Notes: generated from the letters alone by a model not told the origin. DNA of 64,000 bases from Nostoc sp. MS1 (GCF_019976755.1 NZ_AP023441.1:682001-746000); one strand, 5' to 3'; counted from the stretch's first letter, positions 1 through 9,340 are shown. Numbers and translations: made by a program.

Positions 1-2137
1 GAGTATCTGGTAAGACAGATGTCAGATGAGAGGTGAGTTGACTGTAGCGACGAGTAATTAGCAGCGAAGAACGGCACTGAATGGCTAGTGCATCTGTGTA
101 CCTGCCTAGTGTTTGCCTCTCAATACCCCAGGCGCGGCTAGTACCAGCAATTGTTAAGTCTACGGTTTCTGAGGCTGCAACTACAGCTTGGATTGGCTCT
201 GGCGCTTGGATAATGTTAATGTGAATGCGATCGCGCACACTATCAGGTAATTTTTCCATCATGGCGTGCAGTTCATAACTCAATTCATCCTGAATTTGCT
301 GTTGGGGGATCACTTGTAATATCTGCAAAGTACAAGTCTCTCGATTAAGTAACAGTCTCAGCGCCAGTATCAGTGCCAAGTCATCATGAATATTTGCTGA
401 GTAGGGAACTAATATACTTTCTAATCTCTCCCCTCCTTTATCTACAAATACCGCCACATCCACAGGTACAGTACCAAGAATTTGCCCGACTCGTCCACCC
501 AAGCGATTAGTACTAAAAGCTGGACGATGCCAGCCTACTAAAATTAAATCAGCTGCTTCCATTGTGGCGATTTGTGCGGTTTCTCTGGCTACATTATTGG
601 AGACGCGCACAACAGGATGGATAAAGGGTTGCGTTGGCGGTTCTAAGGTACTAATTAACTCTTCTAGCTGTTGGCGGCGCTGGACAATTAAACGGTTAGC
701 TTCATTTGGGGTACTTTCAAAACTATAGTCTTCTTCTAATTGAATCAAGCTGAGGAGATTGACTATTGCTGGTTGGCGGTAGTTAATACCAATGGCTACT
801 GCTAACCGGAGTAAGCCTTTCTGGGTGCTGGGATTAGCTACTGGTACTAAAATTCGGTAAGGCTTGGCTGTAATATCTACATTTATCTCGGCTTCTGGTT
901 CTACTAGGTCTAACTTGATTAACTTTTTGGGATAAGTCCACTCTAGTAAGGGCGAAGTCATAAATGTTGTTACCAACGCCATAATTACCAGCATGGTAAA
1001 TAATAAGGGTGAAATCACCCCTAATTCCAAACCGATATTTAAAACGATTAACTCAGTTAAACCGCGAGTATTCATTAACCAACCAAGGGCTGAGGCTTCC
1101 CGCTTATCAATTCCACTGACACGGGCTGCTACATAAGTACCAATATACTTGCCTGCGATCGCTACTATTAAAACTGCGGCACATAATAACCATAATTCGG
1201 GGCGATTGAGTAAACCAATTTGTGTCCGCAAGCCACTATAAGCAAAGAACACTGGCAGCAGAAATATTAAAACAAAATCTTCAGTTTTGATTGCTAATTC
1301 GCGGACTAATTCTGCATTCTTAGGCATAGCTGCACCTAATAGGAATGCGCCGAAAATTAGATGAATCCCAATCAGTTCTGTAATTAAGGCGGAAGCCACT
1401 ACTGCTACATAAATTCCCGCTAGCATAAATTGACTCAGCCTACCTGTGCGGCGGTAGTAAGTAGCCAACCGTTCGAGAAACCAGCGCCCCACCGTTAATA
1501 TAAAAGCGATGTAAACTATACTCTCAATAATTGTGGGGAATGCTCCTCCAATATTACCAGTACGAGCCACTGCGATCGCTACCGCGAGTAAACACCATGC
1601 CGTAACATCATCTACTGCTGCACAAGTTAAAGCCAATGTCCCTAAACGTGTACCTTGCAAATTATTTTCGGTAATAATTCTCGCTAATACAGGAAAAGCC
1701 GTAATCGACATCGCCGCACCTAAAAATAAGGCAAAGGCAGTAAAAGAAACACTAGCATTAGAAACTAAAGGATATAGAATTAATGCCAGTGTTGTTCCTA
1801 AAGAAAAAGGTACTAAAATGCTGACATGAGAAGTTAAAACAGCTACTTCTAACTGACCACTCAGATATTTAGGATTGAGTTCTAACCCAATCAAAAACAT
1901 GAAAAATATTAGCCCTATCTGAGATAAGACATTAAGAAAAGGTAGCGTTTCCGGGGGGAACAAGGTAGCTACTAAATCAGGAGCTATTAGTCCAAATAAT
2001 GACGGCCCAAGCATAATTCCCGCCACAATCTCACCAATTACTAAAGGTTGTTTGATTGATTTGAATGCCAGCCCTACCAGTCGTGACAATCCAATGACAA
2101 TCAACACCTCAACTAGAACAAGAATAACTGTGTGCAT
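1..2137 (-). CDS. Cation:proton antiporter (CPA2 family) with C-terminal USP-like region, 3' end outside window
   Basis: The ATG at 2137 opens a frame that stays open to base 1, so the C-terminus is missing (about 712 residues visible). Residues 1 to about 400 are a chain of hydrophobic helices with CPA2 hallmarks: the early VIGEIVAGIMLGPSLFG segment, ITAFPVLARI, the ALTCAAVDDV acidic motif where Asp residues carry protons, and MNTRGLTELIVLN. From about 430 on the protein is soluble; segments such as YRILVPVANP, ILVGWHRP and DLTIVGTSRA look like universal-stress-protein folds, as in many cyanobacterial NhaS-type antiporters. The predicted role is Na+ or K+/H+ exchange in the plasma or thylakoid membrane. 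Ion specificity cannot be read from sequence. No operon partner is visible upstream. Confidence 0.9.
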   Translation of the reverse strand, partial: MHTVILVLVEVLIVIGLSRLVGLAFKSIKQPLVIGEIVAGIMLGPSLFGLIAPDLVATLFPPETLPFLNVLSQIGLIFFMFLIGLELNPKYLSGQLEVAVLTSHVSILVPFSLGTTLALILYPLVSNASVSFTAFALFLGAAMSITAFPVLARIITENNLQGTRLGTLALTCAAVDDVTAWCLLAVAIAVARTGNIGGAFPTIIESIVYIAFILTVGRWFLERLATYYRRTGRLSQFMLAGIYVAVVASALITELIGIHLIFGAFLLGAAMPKNAELVRELAIKTEDFVLIFLLPVFFAYSGLRTQIGLLNRPELWLLCAAVLIVAIAGKYIGTYVAARVSGIDKREASALGWLMNTRGLTELIVLNIGLELGVISPLLFTMLVIMALVTTFMTSPLLEWTYPKKLIKLDLVEPEAEINVDITAKPYRILVPVANPSTQKGLLRLAVAIGINYRQPAIVNLLSLIQLEEDYSFESTPNEANRLIVQRRQQLEELISTLEPPTQPFIHPVVRVSNNVARETAQIATMEAADLILVGWHRPAFSTNRLGGRVGQILGTVPVDVAVFVDKGGERLESILVPYSANIHDDLALILALRLLLNRETCTLQILQVIPQQQIQDELSYELHAMMEKLPDSVRDRIHINIIQAPEPIQAVVAASETVDLTIAGTSRAWGIERQTLGRYTDALAIQCRSSLLITRRYSQLTSHLTSVLPDT

Positions 2138-2770
2138 AATTTCCTCAACAGTGACTACCTTGTTTCTCTAAGATGATTCTTTAAATGAGGGTAAAATGTC
2201 AACCTTATATAGAACAATTAAGGTTAGTTCATACTGCTTACTAATAATTTTTTGGTAGAAATACCGCCTTACATCAACTCTAATTTTAAATGAATTATTC
2301 AGCTTATTCGCCCATAACTGACAAAATATCGCAATGATTACCACAAGTAATTTGACTAGCTAAAATTTGTCAAAATCATGCTGAAACTTGAGAAAAAGTT
2401 AGTTACCAATTACCCATATTTTACAGCCTAGACGATATTTATCTATATTTTGCGTAATTTCTGCAAAAGAGAGTGTTTATAAGTTATGAGATGTTACTTT
2501 TATTTTCTACTTATCTTTTGAACACTCAATAAACTCAGGTAATCAGGCTTTTATGAGGGCATCTTCCGCATTATGTAAATTTTTGTATTAATTAGCATAA
2601 GAAATGTTAACCAATTAATATCATATATTTTTTATAACTATAAAAGTAAGTATTATCACTTAATCAAACTTGGGCTAAACAGCGATCGCAATTTTATGCG
2701 TAAGTGATGGCAAAACTTGCTTACCCTTAGTCTTTTAGGTTAATTATAATTAGTTACTTAGGCTACTCAA
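2138..2770. other. Intergenic region between divergent antiporter and ABC importer
   Basis: This AT-rich spacer of about 630 bp must hold the promoters of both divergent transcription units. One HIP1 octamer lies near 2681, and a GTAAG/CTTAC inverted pair flanks the stretch at about 2700-2724, shortly before the importer genes. I found no convincing NtcA box (GTA-N8-TAC), RNA gene or small ORF. Confidence 0.5.
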
Positions 2771-3592
2771 ATGCACATACAAGCCACAGAGCAAAATTTA
2801 CCCCAGCAAATAACAAACATCTTCGCTCAAAGACTAAAGCAGTTATTACCCTCCATTTTTGGCATTTTTATATTTTTAACTGTCTGGCATTTTTTAAGCT
2901 TACGCCCGAATACGACTTTACCTTCACCCTTTACAGTTTTCACTGATACGTGGGATTTAATTAAAGACCCTTTTTTCCAAAAAGGGGGTAACAATAAGGG
3001 TTTCTTCTGGCTAATTCTCGCCAGTCTCAGGAGAGTAGTAGCTGGTTATTCTTTGGCGATACTCATAGGTATTCCCATTGGTTTTATTATTAGCCTCAAT
3101 AGTTTCTGTAGACAAGCTATAGACCCACTAATCCAATTATTGCGCCCCGTTGCACCTTTGGCTTGGCTACCTTTAGCACAAGCTGTATTTTTGAAACCTA
3201 ATCCTTCAGCTATTTTTGTCATTGCTATCACTGCCATTTGGCCAATTATTCTCAATACAGCATTGGGCGTAAAACTGATACCAAAAGATTACATTAATGT
3301 TTCTAAGCTAGTAGGTTTATCACCCTTGGAAAACTTCTATAAAATTCTTTTACCTGCCACTTTACCTTATATCTTCACTGGATTAAGAATCGCTATCGGC
3401 TTATCATGGTTAGCAGTTGTCGCCGCCGAAATGTTACTTTCTGATGATGGAATTGGCTTTTTTATTGTTGATGCTTACAACAATGCCAATATTGAGGAAA
3501 TGATTTTAGCAATTCTTTACTTGGGTGGGGTTGGCTTGGTGTTAGATAAAATTATGGCTTTTATTTCCGAAAAAGTGACACCTCAAGAGTAG
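2771..3592 (+). CDS. ABC transporter permease, NitT/TauT (NrtB/SsuC) family
   Basis: The 273-residue integral membrane protein has about six hydrophobic segments and the cytoplasmic EAA-like loop around residues 178-205 (KLVGLSPLENFYKILLPATL), which contacts the ATPase. Length and pattern fit BPD-type permeases for nitrate, bicarbonate, cyanate, taurine or sulfonates. It is the first gene of an importer with the ATPase 66 bp downstream and the binding protein after that. Order permease-ATPase-binding protein differs from the classical nrtABCD/cmpABCD order. The substrate is not decided by this subunit. Confidence 0.88.
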   Translation: MHIQATEQNLPQQITNIFAQRLKQLLPSIFGIFIFLTVWHFLSLRPNTTLPSPFTVFTDTWDLIKDPFFQKGGNNKGFFWLILASLRRVVAGYSLAILIGIPIGFIISLNSFCRQAIDPLIQLLRPVAPLAWLPLAQAVFLKPNPSAIFVIAITAIWPIILNTALGVKLIPKDYINVSKLVGLSPLENFYKILLPATLPYIFTGLRIAIGLSWLAVVAAEMLLSDDGIGFFIVDAYNNANIEEMILAILYLGGVGLVLDKIMAFISEKVTPQE

Positions 3593-3596
3593 TAAT

Positions 3597-3626
3597 AATT
3601 CAAAATTCAAAATTCAAAATTCAAAA
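3597..3626. repeat. Short tandem heptamer repeat, CAAAATT type
   Basis: Three full CAAAATT units and partial flanking units lie between permease and ATPase genes. The same heptamer recurs at about 18749-18768 and 61470-61503, so it is a dispersed STRR family in this genome. Confidence 0.8.
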
Positions 3627-3658
3627 GTAATAACCGCTTACTCAGCACTATAAACACT

Positions 3659-4453
3659 ATGTCTAGTTTCGTAGAAATCAGAGATATCAACAAGGAATTT
3701 GTGCAGAATGGGAACAGAAATGTTGTTCTCAAAGATATCAACTTGGAAATTCAGCAAGGAAATTTTGTATCTTTGATAGGACATTCTGGCTGTGGTAAAT
3801 CTACGTTGTTAAATATTGTTGCTGGTTTAGAGAAACCAACTCACGGTCAGGTGCGAGTGGATGGTCAAATAGTGAAAAGACCATACCGCGATCGCATGGT
3901 AGTCTTTCAGAATTATTCCCTGTTACCTTGGCTGACTGCTTGGGAAAATGTGGCTTTGTTCGTTGATAAAGCCATGCCTCGAACATCTAAAAACGAACGC
4001 CGTGAGGTTATTTCCTCTCATTTAGAGATGGTGGGTTTAAAAGATGCAGCCCACAAAAAACCATCACAACTATCAGGCGGGATGAAACAACGTGTAGCTT
4101 TAGCCCGTGCTTTGGCAGTTCAACCCAAATTACTTTTACTTGATGAACCATTTGGTGCATTAGATGCCCTCACCCGTGGTTCATTGCAAGTAGAGTTAAT
4201 GCGTATCTGTGACATCTACCACATCACAACCATCATGGTGACTCATGACGTAGACGAAGCATTATTACTCTCAGATCAAGTGGTGATGTTAAACAATGGC
4301 CCAGCCGCCACCATTGGACAAGTTTTAGATATTCCCTTTGAACATCCCCGTTCCTTAGAAATTAGAGATACTGACAAGTATCACTACTTACGCCAAGAGT
4401 TGATGGAGTTTCTAGAAGGGCAAGAGATGAGGGAGACAAGGGAGATGAGGTAG
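3659..4453 (+). CDS. ABC transporter ATP-binding protein, NitT/TauT (NrtD/SsuB-like) family
   Basis: The 264-residue nucleotide-binding subunit energises the importer encoded by its neighbours. Visible motifs are Walker A GHSGCGKST (residues about 42-50), the Q-loop VVFQNYSLLPWLTAWENV, the signature LSGGMKQRVALARAL, Walker B LLLLDEPFGALDALT and the H-loop VTHDVDEAL. It is the length of NrtD/SsuB and has no fused binding domain as NrtC has. The last dozen residues (EMRETREMR) are encoded by degenerate repeats of the type GGGAGATGAGG, so the C-terminal tail appears to be intergenic repeat DNA captured by the reading frame. Confidence in function is high; substrate is open. Confidence 0.92.
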   Translation: MSSFVEIRDINKEFVQNGNRNVVLKDINLEIQQGNFVSLIGHSGCGKSTLLNIVAGLEKPTHGQVRVDGQIVKRPYRDRMVVFQNYSLLPWLTAWENVALFVDKAMPRTSKNERREVISSHLEMVGLKDAAHKKPSQLSGGMKQRVALARALAVQPKLLLLDEPFGALDALTRGSLQVELMRICDIYHITTIMVTHDVDEALLLSDQVVMLNNGPAATIGQVLDIPFEHPRSLEIRDTDKYHYLRQELMEFLEGQEMRETREMR

Positions 4454-4487
4454 ATGAGAAGGAAAGTAAGTACTCAGCGCTTCCCAC

Positions 4488-4567
4488 TCCCCACTCCTCA
4501 AGGTATGAAAAAGATTAACAGACGACATCCCCACTTTTCAAAGTATGAAAAAGATTAACAGACGACA
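4488..4567 (+). repeat. Tandem 40-bp duplication of the 5' end of the binding-protein gene
   Basis: Bases 4489-4527 recur at 4529-4567 with three mismatches, and the last 25 bases are identical. Each copy has an ATG followed by codons for MKKINRR. The upstream copy (ATG 4505) reads a 17-codon ORF that ends with TAA at 4556-4558, after the true ATG at 4545, in the +1 frame. The result is a short overlapping upstream ORF. Confidence 0.9.
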
Positions 4568-5849
4568 ATTTATCACAGCTGCTAGTGCCACAGTCCTCGC
4601 TCACACCCTCAGCAATTCTACCAACTCCACTATTGCCAAAACTCCACTCAAACCTGGTGTCTACGCTGGTAATAATGATGCCCCGGAAGTGACAACTGCC
4701 ACTCTGGGTTTTGTACCTGTCACTAGTAGCTGTCCTTTAATTATTGCCAAAGCCAAAGGCTTTTTCGCTAAACACGGTTTGCCCGATATTCGTGTTCTCA
4801 AACAACCTTCATGGGCTGTGATGCGCGACAAACTGATGTTAGGCGCGGCTGATGAAGGCTTAGATGGTGGACATCTTTTGTTTCCTATGGTTTACCTCAT
4901 GAATACGGGGGAAATTACTTATGGGCGCAAAATACCGATGTATATTATGGCGCGGATGAATGTCAATGGTCAGGGGATATCTATTGCTAAAACCTACAAA
5001 AACTTAAACTTGAGCTTAGATAGTTCTACCTTAAAACCCGCCTTTGCCCAAAAAACCAAAGCAGGGGAAACTGTGCGTTGTGCAGTTCCCTATCGCCGGG
5101 TGACTGGTGATTTCTTTATGCGCTGGTGGTTGGCTTACGGTGGTATTGACCCTGACCGTGATTTGTCAATTATCGTTATTGCACCCCCACAGATGGTTGC
5201 AAGTATGCGTAGTGGGAGTATGGAAGCCTTTTGTGTGGTTGACCCTTGGCATCAACGCCTGATAAAACAAGGTCTTGGTTATTCGGCTGTGACAACTGGA
5301 GAGTTGTGGAATAATCACCCGGAGAAAGCCTTTACAATGCGTGCTGAGTGGGTTGATAAATATCCCAAGGCGGCGAAAGCCATGCTGGCGGCATTTTTAG
5401 AGGCACAAATATGGTGTGACAAACCTGAGAATAAAGAAGAATTATTGGAGATTGTCTCACAACGGCAATGGATTGGGGTGAAAAAAGAATTGATCCGCGA
5501 TCGCCTTTTGGGTAAATTTGATTATGGTAATGGGCGGGTAGTGGAAAACAGCCCTCACGCTATCAAGTATTGGCGTGACAGTGCTTCCTATCCTTACAAA
5601 AGCCACGATTTATGGTTTTTAACTGAAGATATGCGTTGGGGTTATCGTTCCCCTGACTTTGAAACCAAACCCCTAATTGATGCTGTCAACCGGGAGGATA
5701 TGTGGCGAGAAGCTGCTAAATTAATTGGTCAAGAGTCAGCAATTCCCCCCAGTACATCACGGGGTGTAGAGAAATTCTTCAACGGCTTAGAATTTGACCC
5801 AGAAAATCCCCAAGCTTACCTCAATGCCCCCAAGATCAGGATAATGTGA
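4545..5849 (+). CDS. NrtA/CmpA-like ABC substrate-binding protein, Tat-exported
   Basis: The 434-residue protein begins with a twin-arginine signal (NRRQFIT followed by a hydrophobic stretch), so it is exported folded to the periplasm. The mature part opens with TLGFVPVTSSCPLIIAKAKG, the typical start of NrtA/CmpA/CynA-type binding proteins for nitrate/nitrite, bicarbonate or cyanate, and its length matches that family rather than the shorter TauA/SsuA proteins. It is the third gene of the importer. The start at 4545 is preferred over 4505 because only this frame continues. Substrate is uncertain. Its stop overlaps the maximal frame of the next gene by four bases, which suggests cotranscription. 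Confidence 0.88.
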   Translation: MKKINRRQFITAASATVLAHTLSNSTNSTIAKTPLKPGVYAGNNDAPEVTTATLGFVPVTSSCPLIIAKAKGFFAKHGLPDIRVLKQPSWAVMRDKLMLGAADEGLDGGHLLFPMVYLMNTGEITYGRKIPMYIMARMNVNGQGISIAKTYKNLNLSLDSSTLKPAFAQKTKAGETVRCAVPYRRVTGDFFMRWWLAYGGIDPDRDLSIIVIAPPQMVASMRSGSMEAFCVVDPWHQRLIKQGLGYSAVTTGELWNNHPEKAFTMRAEWVDKYPKAAKAMLAAFLEAQIWCDKPENKEELLEIVSQRQWIGVKKELIRDRLLGKFDYGNGRVVENSPHAIKYWRDSASYPYKSHDLWFLTEDMRWGYRSPDFETKPLIDAVNREDMWREAAKLIGQESAIPPSTSRGVEKFFNGLEFDPENPQAYLNAPKIRIM

Positions 5850-5881
5850 TGGTGGAGGGTTCGCCATTAGGTAAAAGTAGC

Positions 5882-6391
5882 ATGATGAAATTTAAGATTC
5901 CACAACTTAGCCTCAGCATACTTAGCATATTACTTTGGGGTGTAATTGGGATAATTGCGATCGCACCTTTCACACCCCCAGCTTTAGCACTTGATTACAA
6001 CAAAGAAATTTTAATTGAAGCCGACTTCTCAGGACGAGATTTAACAGACTCTAGTTTCACCAAAGCCAACCTACGCCAGAGCAACTTTAGCAACTCCGAT
6101 TTAACTGGTGTCAGCTTCTTCGCCGCCAACCTAGAGTCAGCCAACCTAGAGGGAACAAACCTCACAAACTCCACCCTAGACTCAGCTCGTCTCATCAAAG
6201 CCAACTTAACCAACGCCATATTAGAAGGAGCCTTCGCCGCTAACGCCAAATTTGACGGTGCAATTATTGACGGCGCAGACTTCACCGATGTCCTCTTACG
6301 TCCAGATGAGCAGAAAAAACTATGTAAGGTTGCTAAAGGGACTAACCCGACCACAGGACGAGAAACCCGCGATACATTGTATTGTCCGTAG
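5882..6391 (+). CDS. Secreted/lumenal pentapeptide-repeat protein
   Basis: About 169 residues from the ATG at 5882; GTG 5846 would be an alternative, adding a hydrophilic stretch before the signal peptide. A signal peptide ends at PPALA, followed by about 20 pentapeptides of the A(D/N)LXX type (FSGRDLTDSSFTKANL and so on) forming a right-handed quadrilateral beta-helix. The C-terminal CKVAKGTNP...TLYCP cap with two Cys is typical of the lumenal TL15/TL17-like group. Location is predicted to be thylakoid lumen or periplasm; the molecular role is unknown. Tight coupling to the binding-protein gene suggests it is cotranscribed with the importer. Confidence 0.85.
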   Translation: MMKFKIPQLSLSILSILLWGVIGIIAIAPFTPPALALDYNKEILIEADFSGRDLTDSSFTKANLRQSNFSNSDLTGVSFFAANLESANLEGTNLTNSTLDSARLIKANLTNAILEGAFAANAKFDGAIIDGADFTDVLLRPDEQKKLCKVAKGTNPTTGRETRDTLYCP

Positions 6392-6570
6392 TTGGAAAAT
6401 AGATGCTAACAGTATGGTGGCAAATATCCACCATACTCCTCATAGCAAAATATGACTTTATTCATAGTAATATTCATTACTTTTAGCCTATCTGCTCATA
6501 TCCTGCTCAGTTTTATGATTAATTTGGTTAGATTTAGCGTACCTTAATTAATACGGAGCATAAATTTACT

Positions 6571-6900
6571 ATGGTTGCTCATATTTCAAAAATCGTTACT
6601 AGTTTAGCGATCGCTAGTATTAGCATCAGTAGCATTTTGGGTATGGCTCCCCCAGCTTCGGCTCAACAAATAATCACCTGTGAAAGCCAAAATAATCGCA
6701 GAACCAATTGTGCCATACCCCCAACAGGCAGAGTCAGGTTGATTAGGCAATTGTCTGATGCTAGTTGTAGAGGAAATTGGGGCTATACCCGAAATCGTGT
6801 TTTCGTGAGAAATGGTTGTCGCGCTCAGTTTGCGATCGGCAATTCTCGATTTAATAGAGATAGGAGATACGAAAGAAATCGCAGGTATAATGGATACTAG
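6571..6900 (+). CDS. Secreted DUF3011-family protein
   Basis: This is a 109-residue protein with a signal peptide ending near PASAQ. The mature part shows the DUF3011 pattern: ITCESQNNRRTNC, a GRVRLIRQLS segment, CRGNWGY, VFVRNGCRAQF. The Cys residues suggest disulfides in the periplasm. The C-terminus is a basic Arg/Asn/Tyr-rich tail (RRYERNRRYNGY). A GGAG at 6554-6557 is a distant possible ribosome site. Function of the family is unknown. It stands alone, with a gap of about 180 bp on its 5' side. Confidence 0.8.
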   Translation: MVAHISKIVTSLAIASISISSILGMAPPASAQQIITCESQNNRRTNCAIPPTGRVRLIRQLSDASCRGNWGYTRNRVFVRNGCRAQFAIGNSRFNRDRRYERNRRYNGY

Positions 6901-7046
6901 TCTTCCATCAAGTTCTGCTAATTACAGATAATATGTTGGGTTACTTGGTAATAGGTAATAGCTAATGGGTAATTGGCTTTTGAAAGTACCTATTAGTTAT
7001 TCCTAAAAACCAAAGATATCATGTAGCAGTCGAATGATAGATGAAG

Positions 7047-9212
7047 TCAACTTATCCAATGTTCTCTAAGTTCATCCATATCAAGATGATCATAAATAAA
7101 AGCCTTGCGTAAAAGCGGATACGGAATAAACTCATCATACTTTTGCATTTCTGGCGCTTCCGCATAACTTACCAAGGCTTCACTGATAATTCTCTGCTCA
7201 CACAAAGACACAATTTCTTGGTGTAAATATTGACCTTTACCCTTACCTAACTTAACCGTCAAATAATAAGGATTCACTCCACCAATACTACTAATTTCTA
7301 AAGATTCCCGGCAAAAAGTATTGAGTAACCGTTCCAAAGTACGGTAAGACACAGTACCCATCCAAGGGAAAATAAAACATTTATTTTTTTCTAACTGCAA
7401 AACTTGCTGTTTATCCAGCCCTACTTTTTTTACTAATTCCCGTACCTTGCATAAACGTAGCAGAGCATTTTTTTGTAAATAACTATATTCTGTATCTTCA
7501 AATAAAACCTGGCGCATTCTTTGCAAAACTTTCGTGTGAATCGTTCCACCACCACCACGCCAATAACTTGTAGCTTTACCTTCCACTTGCTTAACTATAA
7601 TAACTCTTTTTTTAAAGTCAACTTCCGTTACTTCCCAAGTCATCCCCGCCAAAGCAAATTGACTGCCAACAACAGGTGGTGTAACAACGCTACCAATTTC
7701 TTTTGTACCTTGCTTGACTGTATATTCTTTATTTTCTGCAAAGACAGCATAAAACTGAAATTTGTTAACTATTCTTTCCCCTGCCAAACCTAAAATTAAC
7801 TTATTTTCTTCAGTATGCTGAATATGACCAATATCAATTAAATAGCGTAATAATAACTTATAATCTTCCTGAGAAATAGCAGCAAAAGAAGACAGACTTA
7901 AAACTTGTTTAGCTAAAGCAGCCGGAGAAATTGCTCCCTCTGCTACTAAGATACTCATCGTTTGATGATACAACAAACTCAAAGGATATTTAATTGGCTC
8001 AATTGGTTCAATCCAGCGTTCTTCCAAATATAGTTGAATAATTGCTATACACTGCAAAAGTTGCCAAGGAATTTGCTCTGGTAGAGGTGCTTCTAACGAA
8101 ACTTCATTCTCAGCACAAACAAAGCGCATATCAGCAGCCTCATCCCTTCTTCCCGCACGCCCTAACCTTTGTAAAAAACTCGCAACAGATAGAGGCGATT
8201 CTAATTGAATCACTCGTTGCAAATGGCCGATATCTATACCTAATTCTAAAGTTAGAGTAGCCGCAGTCACCGCCGGATTGTTGGGTTCACGCATGGCATT
8301 TTCTGCGGCTTGTCGTAAGCTAGCAGATATACTGCCATGATGAACATGATATATATCTGGCTGTGCTTTTTGGTTAGCAATTCGTCTTAAACTTGCAATG
8401 ATTGATTCAGTTTGTGTACGATTGTTTGCGAATATTAAACATTTACGTGATTCACTCAGATTAAAAATATATTGCTCGTAAGCTGTAGCTTCTGATTCAT
8501 CTACATCTTGCTTAATATAAAAGTGTTCTAAAGCTAATTTAATTTGCCGTTTTCCTGCCTCAACCTTTGGCGTGATCACCTGTTTATCAGTTCCAGAACG
8601 CAGCCAATCTTCCGCCATTGAATAATCACCTAAAGTAGCAGATAAACCAATGCGGCGGGGTTGGGTTTTCGTCAAATGTGCCAAACGCTCCAACTGGCAA
8701 AGAATTTGACAACCGCGTTCAGTACCCATAAAAGCGTGAATCTCATCAATAACCACAAACCTTAAATCACCAAATAATCGTAATATTTCTTTATGCTTAT
8801 TAACCAATAAACTTTCCAAAGATTCTGGTGTAATTTGCAGAATCCCTTGAGGATTTTGTAAAACTTTATTTTTGCGGCTTTGCGCCACATCACCGTGCCA
8901 ATGGTACACAGGAATATTAGCTGATTTTAATAAATCGTTGAGCCGTTCAAATTGGTCATTAATTAAAGCTTTGATAGGCCCTATATATAATGCACCTATA
9001 CTAGTTGCCGGCTGGTTATGTAACACAGTTAAAACAGGTAAAAAAGCAGCTTCTGTTTTTCCCGCAGCCGTAGCCGCAGCAATTAATAAATGAGCATCCG
9101 TGTCAAACACCACGTCACAAGCCGCAGTTTGCACAGGTCTTAATTCAGTCCATTGATGATGATAAATATATTCTTGAATAAAAGGTGCAAGTCTGTTAAA
9201 GGCGTTAGTCAT
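7047..9212 (-). CDS. DEAD/DEAH-box helicase, Lhr-like
   Basis: The 721-residue superfamily 2 helicase has Walker A AAATAAGKTEAAF (residues about 45-57, Ala-rich instead of the usual GSGKT), motif II DEIHAF, motif III GLSATL, and motifs V/VI TLELGIDIGHL and QRLGRAGR. After the helicase core come a winged-helix-like part and a segment GERIVNKFQFYAVF...GTKEIGSV similar to the Lhr-core region, so nucleic-acid unwinding is likely. It is shorter than E. coli Lhr. No nuclease or methylase neighbour supports a specific defence role. Its ATG is part of a heptamer repeat (TTAGTCA read on the other strand), giving the N-terminus Met-Thr-Asn and no Shine-Dalgarno sequence. Confidence 0.88.
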   Translation of the reverse strand: MTNAFNRLAPFIQEYIYHHQWTELRPVQTAACDVVFDTDAHLLIAAATAAGKTEAAFLPVLTVLHNQPATSIGALYIGPIKALINDQFERLNDLLKSANIPVYHWHGDVAQSRKNKVLQNPQGILQITPESLESLLVNKHKEILRLFGDLRFVVIDEIHAFMGTERGCQILCQLERLAHLTKTQPRRIGLSATLGDYSMAEDWLRSGTDKQVITPKVEAGKRQIKLALEHFYIKQDVDESEATAYEQYIFNLSESRKCLIFANNRTQTESIIASLRRIANQKAQPDIYHVHHGSISASLRQAAENAMREPNNPAVTAATLTLELGIDIGHLQRVIQLESPLSVASFLQRLGRAGRRDEAADMRFVCAENEVSLEAPLPEQIPWQLLQCIAIIQLYLEERWIEPIEPIKYPLSLLYHQTMSILVAEGAISPAALAKQVLSLSSFAAISQEDYKLLLRYLIDIGHIQHTEENKLILGLAGERIVNKFQFYAVFAENKEYTVKQGTKEIGSVVTPPVVGSQFALAGMTWEVTEVDFKKRVIIVKQVEGKATSYWRGGGGTIHTKVLQRMRQVLFEDTEYSYLQKNALLRLCKVRELVKKVGLDKQQVLQLEKNKCFIFPWMGTVSYRTLERLLNTFCRESLEISSIGGVNPYYLTVKLGKGKGQYLHQEIVSLCEQRIISEALVSYAEAPEMQKYDEFIPYPLLRKAFIYDHLDMDELREHWIS

Positions 9213-9340
9213 TGGTTATTAGTCATTAGTCATTAGTCATTAGTCCATAGTCCATAGTCCATAGTTATTCTTCCCCCTCTCTCTCATCTCCCTCATCTCC
9301 CTACTCCCCACTCCCTACTCCCCACTCCCTACTCCCTAAT
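9205..9340. repeat. STRR array: TTAGTCA/CCATAGT heptamers followed by CCCCACT/CCCTACT heptamers
   Basis: About nine TTAGTCA-type units with variants (TTGGTTA, CCATAGT) run from the helicase start codon outward, followed by a C/T-rich array of ACTCCCC/ACTCCCT units. The first 41 bases (9205-9245) are identical to 62662-62702 in front of potD. Confidence 0.9.

Noticed and set aside
2138..2770. NtcA-binding site for the NitT/TauT importer
   Set aside because: No GTA-N8-TAC motif was found by eye; the closest candidates miss one arm.
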